From Nothopassalora personata (lineage: Eukaryota > Ascomycota > Dothideomycetes > Mycosphaerellales > Mycosphaerellaceae), in assembly GCA_033816765.1 (NCBI GenBank), contig CM066287.1, positions 6,014,001 to 6,078,000 on the forward strand: a stretch of 64,000 nt of DNA, in the 5' to 3' direction. Each line of letters opens with the position of its first letter. The stretch's first letter is position 1. The notes under the pieces were generated by a model that saw nothing but the letters and a program-made list of their open reading frames with translations, ran no database searches and had not been told where the DNA came from. Positions 50,625 through 60,624 of the stretch are shown piece after piece. A program made the position numbers and the translations under genes.

Positions 50625-51551
50625 ATGGGCAGGGCTAGAGGTTCGAAGGGTACCTCGGTGCCAAAACCAGCTTTGACACATTTCCTCTGCTTGCCATTGG
50701 TGACGGAAGAATCTCGACCTCAGCTCGAGCAGTCGCTCAAGCTATTCAGAGACGCTGTGAGCCCAAAACAGCAAGGCGATGATGGAACCAAAGTCCAGAA
50801 TGATGACAATCAGGCAGATCATGCTGCCAATCCTACCACCATTCCACACAAAGCCATTCGACCCGTAGGAGCTCTTCACTGCACACTCGGCGTCATGAGC
50901 TTGAAGCAAGAGCAACTGGAAGCCGCCATCGCGTGTCTGAAGATGCTGGATGTGACCGCATTTTTGCGAGGTCAAGGTCAAGCAACCCTGGAGAGTGAGG
51001 AACTACCGAGAACTGGCCATCCTTCCCTCGACCGGGCGATATCACCTCATCAGATGGCTTCTCCAATCACACCCTTGAATATTGATCTGAAGGGTCTGGA
51101 ATCAATGCATTCGGCAGAGAAGACTTCGATCCTCTACTCGGCTCCAAAGGATCACACTGACCGCCTCTTCCCGTTCTGCTTGGCTGTGCACAAGCTTTTC
51201 AAGGATAAAGGCTTCGTAGTCGAGGATGATAGGAAGCTGAAGCTACACGCAACTATCGTGAACACCATCTATGCGAAGGATCGGAAGCGCAAGCTGCCAA
51301 AGCGAGATGCCACGCCTCAAGGGTCAGCGACTGTGAACTCCGGATCAGGTCACGGACCTAAGGCCAATGCTTTTGTGAAGATTGATGCTCGATCTCTGCT
51401 GGACGAGTACAGAGACTTCGTCTGGGCGGAGAACGTCGTGCTTGATCGCTTGGCCATCTGTGAGATGGGAGCCAAGAAGACACTCGATGCGAGCGGGATC
51501 ATCGTTGATGAGCAGTACACCGAGGTGGCGTCCATCGCTTTGCCACACTAA
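50625..51551 (+). CDS. 2H phosphoesterase, AKAP7/ASCC1-like
   Basis: 308 residues without introns. Two HxT/S-type motifs define the 2H fold: HCTLGVMSL near residue 86 and LHATIVNTIY near residue 208, each supplying a catalytic His and Thr. The domain start (THFLCLPLVTEES) and the end (AICEMGAKKT) match the AKAP7_NLS/ASCC1 subfamily. These proteins are linked to RNA ligation or cyclic-phosphate hydrolysis and, for ASCC1, to alkylation repair. An inserted, hydrophilic stretch separates the first motif from the N-terminal strand. Substrate is unknown. Confidence 0.87.
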   Translation: MGRARGSKGTSVPKPALTHFLCLPLVTEESRPQLEQSLKLFRDAVSPKQQGDDGTKVQNDDNQADHAANPTTIPHKAIRPVGALHCTLGVMSLKQEQLEAAIACLKMLDVTAFLRGQGQATLESEELPRTGHPSLDRAISPHQMASPITPLNIDLKGLESMHSAEKTSILYSAPKDHTDRLFPFCLAVHKLFKDKGFVVEDDRKLKLHATIVNTIYAKDRKRKLPKRDATPQGSATVNSGSGHGPKANAFVKIDARSLLDEYRDFVWAENVVLDRLAICEMGAKKTLDASGIIVDEQYTEVASIALPH

Positions 51552-52824
51552 ATGCGCCGCTTCAACCTGGGCATGATGATGCTCACATATTGGAGTACAT
51601 TTGCACGACAGTTCGCCCAGGAATTGTGCAGAAACGCATTGTAGCTGGCGTCCAGCTCCATGCTAATCCGTAACTGAAGCTGTCTCTCGCATACGCCATG
51701 CTTCGTGCTAAGAATGCAGAGTATATGATAAATTGAATAGCAGCAGCCACGGAGCGTCTGCTGCAGATCTATGCCAGCCTGAGTCGTTTTGAACCCGTCG
51801 ATCAACAAGACCCAAAGTGTTGGTACGACAACTCCTTGTGTTTATCAACGGCTCGTGAAACATGTGCCTGCGCGATCTGACGATTCAAAGTGCTGTACAT
51901 TAATCAACCGCATTATGGTTATCGTTCAGCTGGAACACAGCATGATACAAGGCATTCCGAAACCAACGGATCGGATTCGGGATGGAGCGGTGCTGGCCGC
52001 GCATGGCAAGAGAAACAAGCAATTCCTGACTTCCATGGTTCTTCCCAGATTACACCACCCACGATATAAAGCAAAGCTCATCACGCAAACCCATACCTGC
52101 GAAGGCTGCAGTTGGCGGTCCGAACAATCGCCTCCCGCCCCCTGATGGTGAACCCTCATCAATAGAAGATTACGCGCTTACGTGGTCTTCAGGCGAACCA
52201 GCGGCCAGAAGATCATCAACACATCGCAAATGGTCAGAGGCTGCGCTCTGCAAAGTCTGGATGAAACACTCACTATGCGCCTGGTGTGCTACGGCATCTC
52301 GCCAAACTATCACATGTCACTCACTCTCAACAAAGCTGAACAATGGGATCGTCTTTCACTCGCAGACAGTGTGCGTCGACAGCCGCCAAGGTTGCCAAGG
52401 AACACGCCATGCCGAAAATCGTGCGAACATTGTCGTGCCCCATCTCTCATATGTCATGCTGCAGAACCTCGCGTCTTCCTCGCGGGCAGAAACAGAAAAT
52501 TTCCGGTATTGCAAAGTTCAGGGTCGAGAACGGTAGGTGGAGCGCCGCGACACATATTTCAACTCGTGCTCGCAGCCGGCCCACGCACGCCAACTGCGGG
52601 AAATCCAGCTGGTTATCCTTGCCACGCTGCAGGTACGGCCAATCAAGCTGTAGCCCAATGATTCGTGTCTCTGATGTGGTCCGCTAATCAGCTCTTCGGA
52701 CCAGTGACAGCTGAGCACGACCATGTGTTCTCCCATTGATGCATCGGCCCCTGTCTTACTTCAGTCGGCTACTGCAGCGGCGCCCGTAGGGCCGCACCGT
52801 GAGTGATCGGGGACGATGCCATTC
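51552..52824. other. Intergenic, 1.27 kb
   Basis: No convincing gene. Composition is ordinary up to the retrotransposon boundary at 52,825, where it turns sharply AT-rich. Confidence 0.5.
52820..52824. repeat. Target-site duplication, left copy
   Basis: CATTC directly before the 5' LTR; the same five bases follow the 3' LTR at 59,360-59,364. Five bases is the normal duplication length for Ty1/copia integration. Confidence 0.85.
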
Positions 52825-53073
52825 TGTAAAGCGCCAGGATGATGCATGGGTAGCAGGTTTTGAGGGTGACATAATCTGATTAAGTGTGGTAATTACTTGT
52901 TCTTGGGAAATGAGATTAGGCACCTGAATTACAGGGATTAAGGGCCTCTTATTAAAAGAAGACTTATATAAGCACCTTAGGGGTGCCACTACTTGTAATA
53001 AACATAGTTTTTCATACCCTGATTTCTAGACTTAATACCCTAGTTCCAAACTTCTATCTCTACTAGTTTCATA
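52825..53073 (+). repeat. 5' LTR (249 bp)
   Basis: Begins TGTAAAGCGC and ends in CATA, an altered form of the CACA of the other LTR. It has a TATATAAG box at 52,965-52,972 and an AATAAA signal at 52,997-53,002. Compared by eye with the 3' LTR it has 13 differences, all transitions. Confidence 0.93.
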
Positions 53074-53084
53074 GTTATAAGCCC
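53074..53084 (+). promoter_or_regulatory. Primer-binding site, initiator tRNA-Met anticodon arm
   Basis: GTTATAAGCCC lies directly after the LTR. The complement of the anticodon arm of fungal initiator tRNA-Met is GTTATGAGCCC, so one G-to-A change (TpG to TpA, as RIP makes) explains the single mismatch. Priming from an internal cut in this tRNA is known from Drosophila copia and Ty5 (hemiviruses). Confidence 0.7.
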
Positions 53085-53239
53085 GAGTTAAGCAACTTAG
53101 GGTCTCTATTCGGAATTGCACATATCTATTAGACCTAATCGAGGTACACAATAGACCTTAGGCAATACCTTTAGGACTACCCGTCCGCTACGACAACAAA
53201 GGAACTAAACTGCTATAATCCCTCTATGTTTAATAACTT

Positions 53240-54300
53240 CTACCTTTAGACTTAGGCTAAAGCAGTTAGAATAGACTTGTGGAAGTATATGGAAGGGAAG
53301 TTATAGGACGGTACGATAACCTAGGAAATGGATCTCGATCTATTGCCTAAACCTTAGGAACTAGTTATAGGCCCTCTGCTAAACCCTCCTACTAAAGACG
53401 ATAATGCAGCTGCATAGACCCTATTTAGCAGAATTAGCACATCGTACAACCTCCGGTATACGATGTATAGGGATTAGAAGAAAGAATACGAGGACTTTGT
53501 AACTCGTAAACGCTCCCTAAAATCCTACTTCGAGAGGACTATTCTATAAATACACCTTAACGACCTTCTTAGCCGACTAGATACCCTCTCTACTTAGTGG
53601 ACATACATCAAAGCCAAACTAGAGCCTAAGACTAAGAGCAGAAGGGTGATTCTTTAGAGCCAACACAATAAGCTTATAAAGGGACCTAAGAGTAAGAATA
53701 TCGACCAATTTCTTATAAAGTGGCTCGAGCTTAACCGAAAGCTTAGATAGAGGGGCCATCCACTTACCCTATATATAAAAGATAACCTATACCGCATAAT
53801 TGAGAACACTATCGATGTAGCTAAAGGCAGAATTATTGCGGAATTGAGCAAAGACCTTAAAGACGCTATTTAGAGGTGTCTTAAGTTTGCTAGAAGAAAC
53901 CCTAGCAAGTATAAGGTAAATAGCAACACTAAGAAGAGCAACTTATTTGCTACATTAGGGGATTAATAGACTACTAGTCATCCCCTAGAAAAGACAACGA
54001 GGGATCGCCTAAGGCGAACATGTACTAAAATAACTGGAAAATCTCCTAATAAAGCATGCCTATTCCTTAGAAAATGCAATATCGTTAATTATAACTTACG
54101 ACTACCCTAGGAAAGCATAGACAATACCTAGAAAGGTTAGCTAAAGACCTACCGCAAGTATCTAAGGGACAATCCTTAGTTCTACAAGCGCTAGGCAAGT
54201 AGATATAAGGATCCTAAGGCCCTTAAACTTATAAAGGATCTTTAGTCTAACTCTAATAAAGACTAAAGAATAGAGGGAACGGATTCGAGACCTAGAGGGT
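53240..54300 (+). pseudogene. gag remnant
   Basis: Stop-ridden frames with helical, Lys/Leu-rich composition between the primer-binding site and protease. Fragments such as SQHNKLIKGPKSKNIDQFL-like helices (with stops) resemble copia gag. A clear CCHC zinc knuckle was not found. Limits are approximate. Confidence 0.5.
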
Positions 54301-54339
54301 TATACGGACTACGCGCAATTAAGACCTAGGGAGTATACT

Positions 54340-57300
54340 CCTCTAACAACTTGTCGGAGGAGGACTCCTAGCTACTAGATAGGGGGTCTAACGTACACAT
54401 AATCAATGAACCTACGAAGGCCGAATTCACCCTAGAATTAATCCCTAAGGATACACTAGTCTACGTAGCGGCTACTACCCTTCGAGGAGTAGTTAAGGGT
54501 ACCGCAAAGGTCCGTATCAAGTCACTAGATAGACACCTAGTTACCTTAAACCTTAAGAATACCCTCTACATTCTAGGATTTCACTGTAATATTATCTCAC
54601 TCCCTCAAATGCGAAAGAAAGGTCTATTCTTAGACGAGCGTATAGATATTTGGTATAACAGAAACAATGCTAGGGTAGCAAAGGTCTATAGATTAGGGGA
54701 TCTGCTATACCTAAATGTGGATACTCTAGCAAAAGGAGACCCTATAACGATCACTAAGTAGCCTATATCCGAAGATAGTACCCTACTTTCAGTTATAGAG
54801 GCTCTAAAATGACAATTAAGGAGCGTAGCAATAGCTAGGAGCCGTATGCCCCTACCTGCAGTACCGAGGACAATAAAGGACTACTATAAGGTCCTTAGAC
54901 ACCCTAGGCCAGAGCGTATAATGCACCTACAAGACGTAGTGAAGGGTATCAAGACTATAGGATTAGAGGAACTACCTAAAACCAACGAGTGCGAATCTTG
55001 TGCTCTCTTAAAAGGACATAAGAGGATACCTCGAAGGTCTAGGATTAAGATACGACCTCCGTCGATACTTGAGGACATCTTAATTAACCTTATAGAATTC
55101 GATGTAGGGTACAATAGGGATCGATATACCTTCTATGCTAGCGATAAGGATACAGGACTTCAATTCAACTAGAATTTTCCTCGAAGAACCTAGGAGAACG
55201 TAATAGAGGCATACCTAGAACTTATAAGGTTTATTCGATCCTTTAGAAGGTCACTTACCGTACTGTATTTAGACAACGACAAGGCCTACGGGGTAGTATT
55301 TAAGTCTTAGCTGCTAAGAGACGGGGTTACTTAGAAACCAACTGCCCCCTATATACCCGCTTAGGACCTAGTAGAAATATCCGGAAAGCACTTAATTATT
55401 ACTGCTAGGGCATTAACATTGTTAGTAGGCCTATCTTCAAACCTATAGCCTAAGATCGTCACAATAGCTACTTACCTTATAAACAGAACACTATCTAAGA
55501 AGTTAGGCTAGAGGACCCTATTTGAAGCAGCTACGGGCATTAAGCTAAGCCTTGCTTACATCTACAAAATAGGTTCTAGGGCATACGCTTACAAGACGAA
55601 TAAGAAAGAACGCCCACGCGCCTACAAAATAGATTCTCGATGCTACATCGGTTACTTAGTTAGATTTGAAGGTTATAACATCTACCGAATCTAGATACCA
55701 TCCTATAGACAAGTTATAAGATCTAGGGATGTCACCTTTAATAAGAAGTTAAGGTACGAGGGCCTATACGACGTTGACCTCGGACTAGCTATTTAAGACA
55801 ACGAGAGACTTCTATGTAACGTAGAACCTCTAAGGCTAGCCTATAAGGGACAATTTAAGAAATTGCTATTATCAATTAACCTTTCGACTACCCCTTAAGC
55901 TTAGGGGGTAGGGGACAGCATACCTTAAGAAGAGGCAGATGAGGAAATCCCATATAATAATCCGATTGAAATAAGGGAATCGGAATTTAATTATCAATAG
56001 ATACACCCCTAAACTTTGCAACTAGATCCGCAAATAGGTCCAGAAACCCAACTCTAGCTGTTTAGACCATTCGTTCCTCTAGGGGATACATATAAGTTAA
56101 GAGGATTAATTAGACCTAGACCTAAAACTCTAGACTCTAAGGATATCTACGACACAATCTATTAGAACAAGAAACCGAGGTACGACGAAGAACGAGTACA
56201 CTCGATTCTTACTATTGAAAGGATTAAAGTCTTAGCTGCTCTCTCGAAGGGACCTTAAGAGAGTAATACCTTAACTATATCGTCTAAAACAACCGGAACA
56301 GGGAACACACTACCCCCTAAACCAAAGCAATAGAAGGACCTTAACACACACCCTTATAGGGAAGCATTTAGGGCAGCAAGTGTTAAAGAATTTGAGAAGC
56401 AATTCACGACAAACACCCTGTCTTAGTGTGATAAGGTCGAAGCAGCAGGACACCCGATAACGTTAATGACTTAGGTATAGAAATACAAGCTTAACCAAAA
56501 CGCAGAACTCCTAAAATGCAAGGCTCGAGTATGCGCTCGAGGCGATTAAAAGGACGCTATAGGGGAAACCTACGTAGCAACCCTTTATGTAAGACTCTTT
56601 AGGTATATAATGGCCCTAGTAGCCTATTTTGACCTTAAGACACTGCAGATGGACGCCGTAAACGCGTTTCTCAATGCCCCTATACTATCGCTAGTATACA
56701 TATATGCCCCTAAAGGATTTAAGAAGGAAGGAAAACTTCTAAGGTGCTATAAAGCCCTTTACGGATTTAAGGAGTCCCCTCTACTATGGTATTTAGAGCT
56801 TAAAAACACCCTTAACGACCTCGGTCTGTCTGAAGTTACGGACTGTCTCTTTATTAATAGGGAATTTTTAGTCCTAGTTTTCTTCTATATAGATAATATT
56901 TACTTTACTTAGCCCTTAAAATCCGAATTAAGAGCTAAGGAGCTTGTTTAAGGACTAACTAACAAATACGAGATAAAGGTAATAGGACCTATTAAATGGT
57001 TCTACGGGATTTATATTACTCGCAATCGTTAACAGCGGATCCTTAAACTCAATTAGAAGGCCTATATCGAGAAGATTAGTTATCGCTACGGTATCTTAAG
57101 ACCGGAGAAGAGGATTAAAACTCCCCTGCTAGGGGGATATGTCGGCCTTAGAAATGAACTTTAGGCTACTACGGAAGAGATTAACGTTTACAGGTCCTAA
57201 GTAGGATCGGTGAACTTCGCAGTAGTGGAAACGCGCCCTAATATATTCTTTTTAGTCTCTCTTCTTTCTTAGCACCTAACTAACCCTATAAAGGAGGCTC

Positions 57301-57900
57301 TTAGGGCAGTAAGACACTTGATTTAATACCTTCTCTGTACTACAGATTATTCGATCAAGTACTACGGCCTACCTAAACCCTCGGACTCAACGCTACTAGA
57401 ATTCTATAGGGCCTTAGATGCCTTATTTGCCGACGATAAGGAAACTCGTAGATTAAGTAAGGCCTTTGTCTTTTTCCTTTTTAAGGGGATTATTGACTAG
57501 AGAGCAGTTAAGCAGGGAATGGTTACAAAATTAAGCACTGAATTAGAGCTATATGCCCTTAGTCACGCCGCCTTAGAGGTCCTATAGTGGGATAGGCTCT
57601 TTAGTGCAGTTACCCTTAAATTGGAGAATCGGATACTGCTATACTGTAATAACTAGTAGACTATAAGGATTGTCAAGACCCTAAATAGCAGAATTGATAC
57701 TAAGATAAGGCATGTAGACGTCTAATAATGCTAGCTTAGGGAATAGTACTAAGTAGGACGTCTTAAAATCAGCTAGATAAGGACATAGGAGATAGCCGCG
57801 GACGGTCTAACTAAGGTCCTAACTCCTTAATAGCACTAGCGGTTTGTTAATCACCTTAATTTGGGAGATTAGCAAATAGGCATACCCTCGCTTTAATAGC
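54340..57900 (+). pseudogene. pol remnant (protease, integrase, RT, RNase H)
   Basis: Landmarks in order: a protease motif near 54,370 (LLDRGSNVHI, with DRG in place of DSG); integrase zinc finger near 54,890-55,005 (HPRPERIMHL, then CESC) and core with EFDVG and YLDND; reverse transcriptase near 56,610-56,905 (MDAVNAFLNAP, KALYGFKESPLLWY and YIDN in place of YVDD); RNase H region near 57,550-57,730 ending KIRHVDV. Many TAG and some TAA codons interrupt every part. Order protease-integrase-RT-RNase H identifies the copia superfamily. Domain limits are approximate. Confidence 0.88.
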
Positions 57901-58098
57901 TAGGGGGTGCTATCTTCACTTTACTTCTAAAATAAACACTCGCAATTTATTTAGCTAGGGGCTAAGGACACCCTGCCTTTACAACTAGAGAGGACTAAAG
58001 GACTTCTAAGAATGATATAAGGCCTACAACTCGTAGCAAAGCTCACCTAACGGTTATACGCACTTATAACGCAATAACCTTACATGCTTAGCGCGAAT

Positions 58099-59103
58099 AT
58101 GGCCTATATCTGATTTCTCAATCCTTCTAGCAACCCTCTCTTTTACAATCCACTTCGCACCGCCGTTAATCTCCTTACTAGGTAGCCCCTTAGCTTAGTT
58201 AGTCACCCTTTAACTACTATACTAGGGTACAACTATATCCTAGAACACTAGAATACAAGTATTAGAACCCTTAAAATAGAGCCTATTTTAGAAGTTGAGA
58301 CACCTACACCACTTAATTTAGGTCTAGTCGAGCCTAAGAACGCGCTACCTCTACTAACTACACCTAAAGAAGAACCCTTAAACCCTAGAAACAAGTCCTC
58401 TATGTCTATTAAAGAATTCTAACGACTCCTTAAGGCGAGCTAGGAGATAGGCTACGAGTCCGACACTAAGCCGTATAGTAGCCTAAGAAAGAAGTACGGG
58501 GCAAAGAAGATCCCTACAAAAGAGGTATTAGAGGACAAGCAAAAGGCTTAGAATAAGGCGCACAAGGACTCTAAGTAGAAGAGCCAAATCCGAAACTACG
58601 TCTGTAGGTCACTTAGTACCCTCGCTAAAGGACGAAAACCTCGCCTCCCTAAATTCAACCTTAGAGAGAAAAATGAGGCCTTTAAGCCTATCCTTAGACT
58701 TATTAAGCAATTCTTAGGCATCCGTAGCGACCTTAGTTACGATTCTAGGGTAGAAATTAGCAAGTAGTCCCTAGATTAGTATAAGAGTACTACTCTAGGA
58801 AATAAGGATTATGTACCTACCTACAACATTAATAACCTTACTAAGCTGCTTTAGGGTATTTAACAGAGCATAATCAAGTCTACTCTAAAGAAGGGAATAG
58901 CCTCTAAGAAGAGAGAGGCACCCTAAGACGAAGAAACTAATAAAGAGGAAACCCCGAAAAAGAAGATAAAGGGTACTCTTACTAGTTAGGAGGGAGTTAT
59001 CGAAGACCTTATCTATAAAGTTAAGGATAACATAAACAAGGTCATAAAGGATATAAAGGTCCTTAGCGCTAAGATTACTCTACTTAGTTCCTATGTAGAG
59101 TAA
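58099..59103 (+). pseudogene. Third frame between pol and 3' LTR, RIP-damaged
   Basis: From the ATG at 58,099 a single frame of 335 codons runs to a TAA at 59,101-59,103, directly at the polypurine tract. It has 13 internal stops (9 TAG, 3 TAA, 1 TGA), each one transition away from a Gln, Trp or Arg codon, as in pol. The predicted product is hydrophilic and very basic, Lys/Glu-rich, with a PKKKIK nuclear-localisation-like motif and a C-terminal helix with heptad-like hydrophobics (VIEDLIYKVKDNINKV). No membrane segment or signal peptide is seen, so it is not env-like. I do not recognise it. Either a real third gene or captured host sequence. Confidence 0.6.
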
Positions 59104-59110
59104 GGGGGTG
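59102..59110 (+). promoter_or_regulatory. Polypurine tract
   Basis: AAGGGGGTG directly precedes the 3' LTR and overlaps the last stop codon of the third frame. It is the expected plus-strand primer of reverse transcription. A near copy (AGGGGGTG) occurs at 57,902-57,909. Confidence 0.7.
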
Positions 59111-59359
59111 TGTAAAGCGCTAGGATGATGCATGGGTAGTAGGTTTTAAGGGTGACATAACCTAATTAAGTGTAGTAATTACTTGTTCTTAGGAAATGAG
59201 ATTAGGCACCTGAATTACAGGGATTAAGGGCCTCTTATCAAAAGAAGACTTATATAAGCACCTTAAGGGTGCCACTACTTGTAATAAACATGGTTTTTTA
59301 TACCCTGATTTCTAGACTTAATACCCTAGTTCCAAACTTCCATCTCTACTAGTTTCACA
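59111..59359 (+). repeat. 3' LTR (249 bp)
   Basis: TGTAAAGCGC...TTTCACA, the same length as the 5' LTR, with TATATAAG at 59,251-59,258. It is followed by the CATTC target duplication. Confidence 0.93.
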
Positions 59360-59733
59360 CATTCCTTGCTTTAAGGTCCAGCGCATGTTTTGCAGCGCTC
59401 GATGGGGGCCTGGCCATAAGTTCTGCACGGTGGAGACTGCTCTTCCTCGTCGGATAAAGATCGCAACTGAGGCGCTCACTTTCTCCCCTTTTCCCTGTTA
59501 ACGGTCTCTACACTCTCACGAACGCGCATCTTGGTCGCTCTGCTGCTGTGCGGTATCACTCTCTTACTGCTCGGCATTCATTCCTTCAAGAAGACGACCT
59601 ACACTACACTCTCTAGATACAGGCGCACAGCTTGACCTTCATACCGCAAAACCGGACGTCCTTGGCATCACGAAGCCTAAGACCTAAAGGATACAAGCCT
59701 TTGATAGCATTCCTTAGCAAAGCCTACCGCAAA
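59360..59733. other. Upstream region of the Bys1-type gene
   Basis: 374 bp between the 3' LTR and the next start codon, starting with CATTC. GC content returns at once to the local norm. A CT-rich stretch near 59,480-59,500 is typical of fungal promoters. Confidence 0.5.
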
Positions 59734-60624
59734 ATGGTTAACTCTATCGTCGCATCTCTCGCCCTCTTCGGCGCATCAGTCGCTGCTGACGCTATTGGAA
59801 GCGCAAAGGTCGTCAACAAGTGCAATTACGATGTGTACTTGTGCAACGTTCCCTCATCGGGCGGTGGTCAAGAAAAGGTTGACAAGACTCTGTCCGCCGG
59901 CGAATCCTACTCTCAGCAGTGGACATCGCTCTCCAACGACAATGGATGGTCGATCAAGGTCAGCAAAGACGGCAACAACTTTGGGGGCCACATCATGCAG
60001 TATGAGTACACGTTTCACAACGATGGTATCATTTGGTACGACTTGAGCTGCGTCGACGGCAACCCATGGGACAAGGATTGGGAGATCACTGCCAGCGGCT
60101 CTGAGTGCAGCCCCAAGCAGCAGGCCTACCGCTACTCGACCGACGACGCCTATGGCATGCAGTCTTGTTCCTCTGATAATGACATTACCGTTACTCTTTG
60201 CACTGGGCTTTCCGTCGACAACGGCACCGCCACGGGCTCCTCTGGCTCCGGCTCGGGCTCCGACTCTGGATCGGACGCACCAAGTTACCAGGCCAGCTCG
60301 TCGGCGCCAGCAGCACCAGCTTACGAGACCAGCTCTTCGTCTGCGCCAGAAGCACCAGCCTACCAGACTCCAACCCCAACGACATTTGCAACGTACGCAG
60401 CACCAACCTATGGTTACAACTGGAACAACGACGACGTCGAGAAGTCCAAGGCTTCGACGACCTTGGCGACCTCGACCATAGCAGTCGTCACGGACAACAA
60501 CGACAACGTCGTCACCGTGGTTGAGACCGCAGTCGAGGTTTCCTACGTGACCGCAACCGCCTACGTCGAGAAGGCGAAGCGCCACGAGCACCACCGTCAC
60601 GGTCACGCCCACCGCCGCGCATAA
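59734..60624 (+). CDS. Secreted Bys1/thaumatin-like protein
   Basis: 296 residues; the first ATG opens a signal peptide (MVNSIVASLALFGASVAAD). The Bys1-like domain (residues about 20-155) has VVNKCNYDVYLCNVP near its start, then WSIKVSKDGNNFGG, QYEYTF, IWYDLSCVDGNPWD and a CSSDNDITVTLC end, with paired Cys residues. The C-terminal half is low complexity (Ser/Gly, Ala/Pro/Tyr) and ends with a His-rich HEHHRHGHAHRRA that could bind metal. Bys1-family proteins are secreted and stage-regulated in several fungi; their role is not established. The retrotransposon sits just upstream and might affect expression. Confidence 0.85.
   Translation: MVNSIVASLALFGASVAADAIGSAKVVNKCNYDVYLCNVPSSGGGQEKVDKTLSAGESYSQQWTSLSNDNGWSIKVSKDGNNFGGHIMQYEYTFHNDGIIWYDLSCVDGNPWDKDWEITASGSECSPKQQAYRYSTDDAYGMQSCSSDNDITVTLCTGLSVDNGTATGSSGSGSGSDSGSDAPSYQASSSAPAAPAYETSSSSAPEAPAYQTPTPTTFATYAAPTYGYNWNNDDVEKSKASTTLATSTIAVVTDNNDNVVTVVETAVEVSYVTATAYVEKAKRHEHHRHGHAHRRA

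Larger units (their letters stand above)
52825..59359 (+). mobile_element. Complete RIP-damaged Ty1/copia LTR retrotransposon
   Basis: A 6.5-kb element: 5' LTR, half-tRNA primer-binding site, gag, pol in the copia order (protease, integrase, reverse transcriptase, RNase H), a third frame, polypurine tract and 3' LTR, flanked by a CATTC duplication. Every coding part is riddled with stops, mainly TAG, at places where Gln or Trp is expected. CAG and TGG both become TAG by CpA-to-TpA change, the signature of RIP. TpA dinucleotides are strikingly frequent throughout. The element cannot encode its own proteins. It is the only such sequence in the window. Confidence 0.95.

Noticed and set aside
58099..59103. 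Envelope-like gene in the retrotransposon
   Set aside because: No signal peptide or membrane segment; the predicted product is basic and hydrophilic.
59854..60612. 252-codon frame antisense to the Bys1-type gene
   Set aside because: Mirror of a GC-rich coding sequence with low-complexity repeats; the sense gene has a signal peptide and conserved domain.
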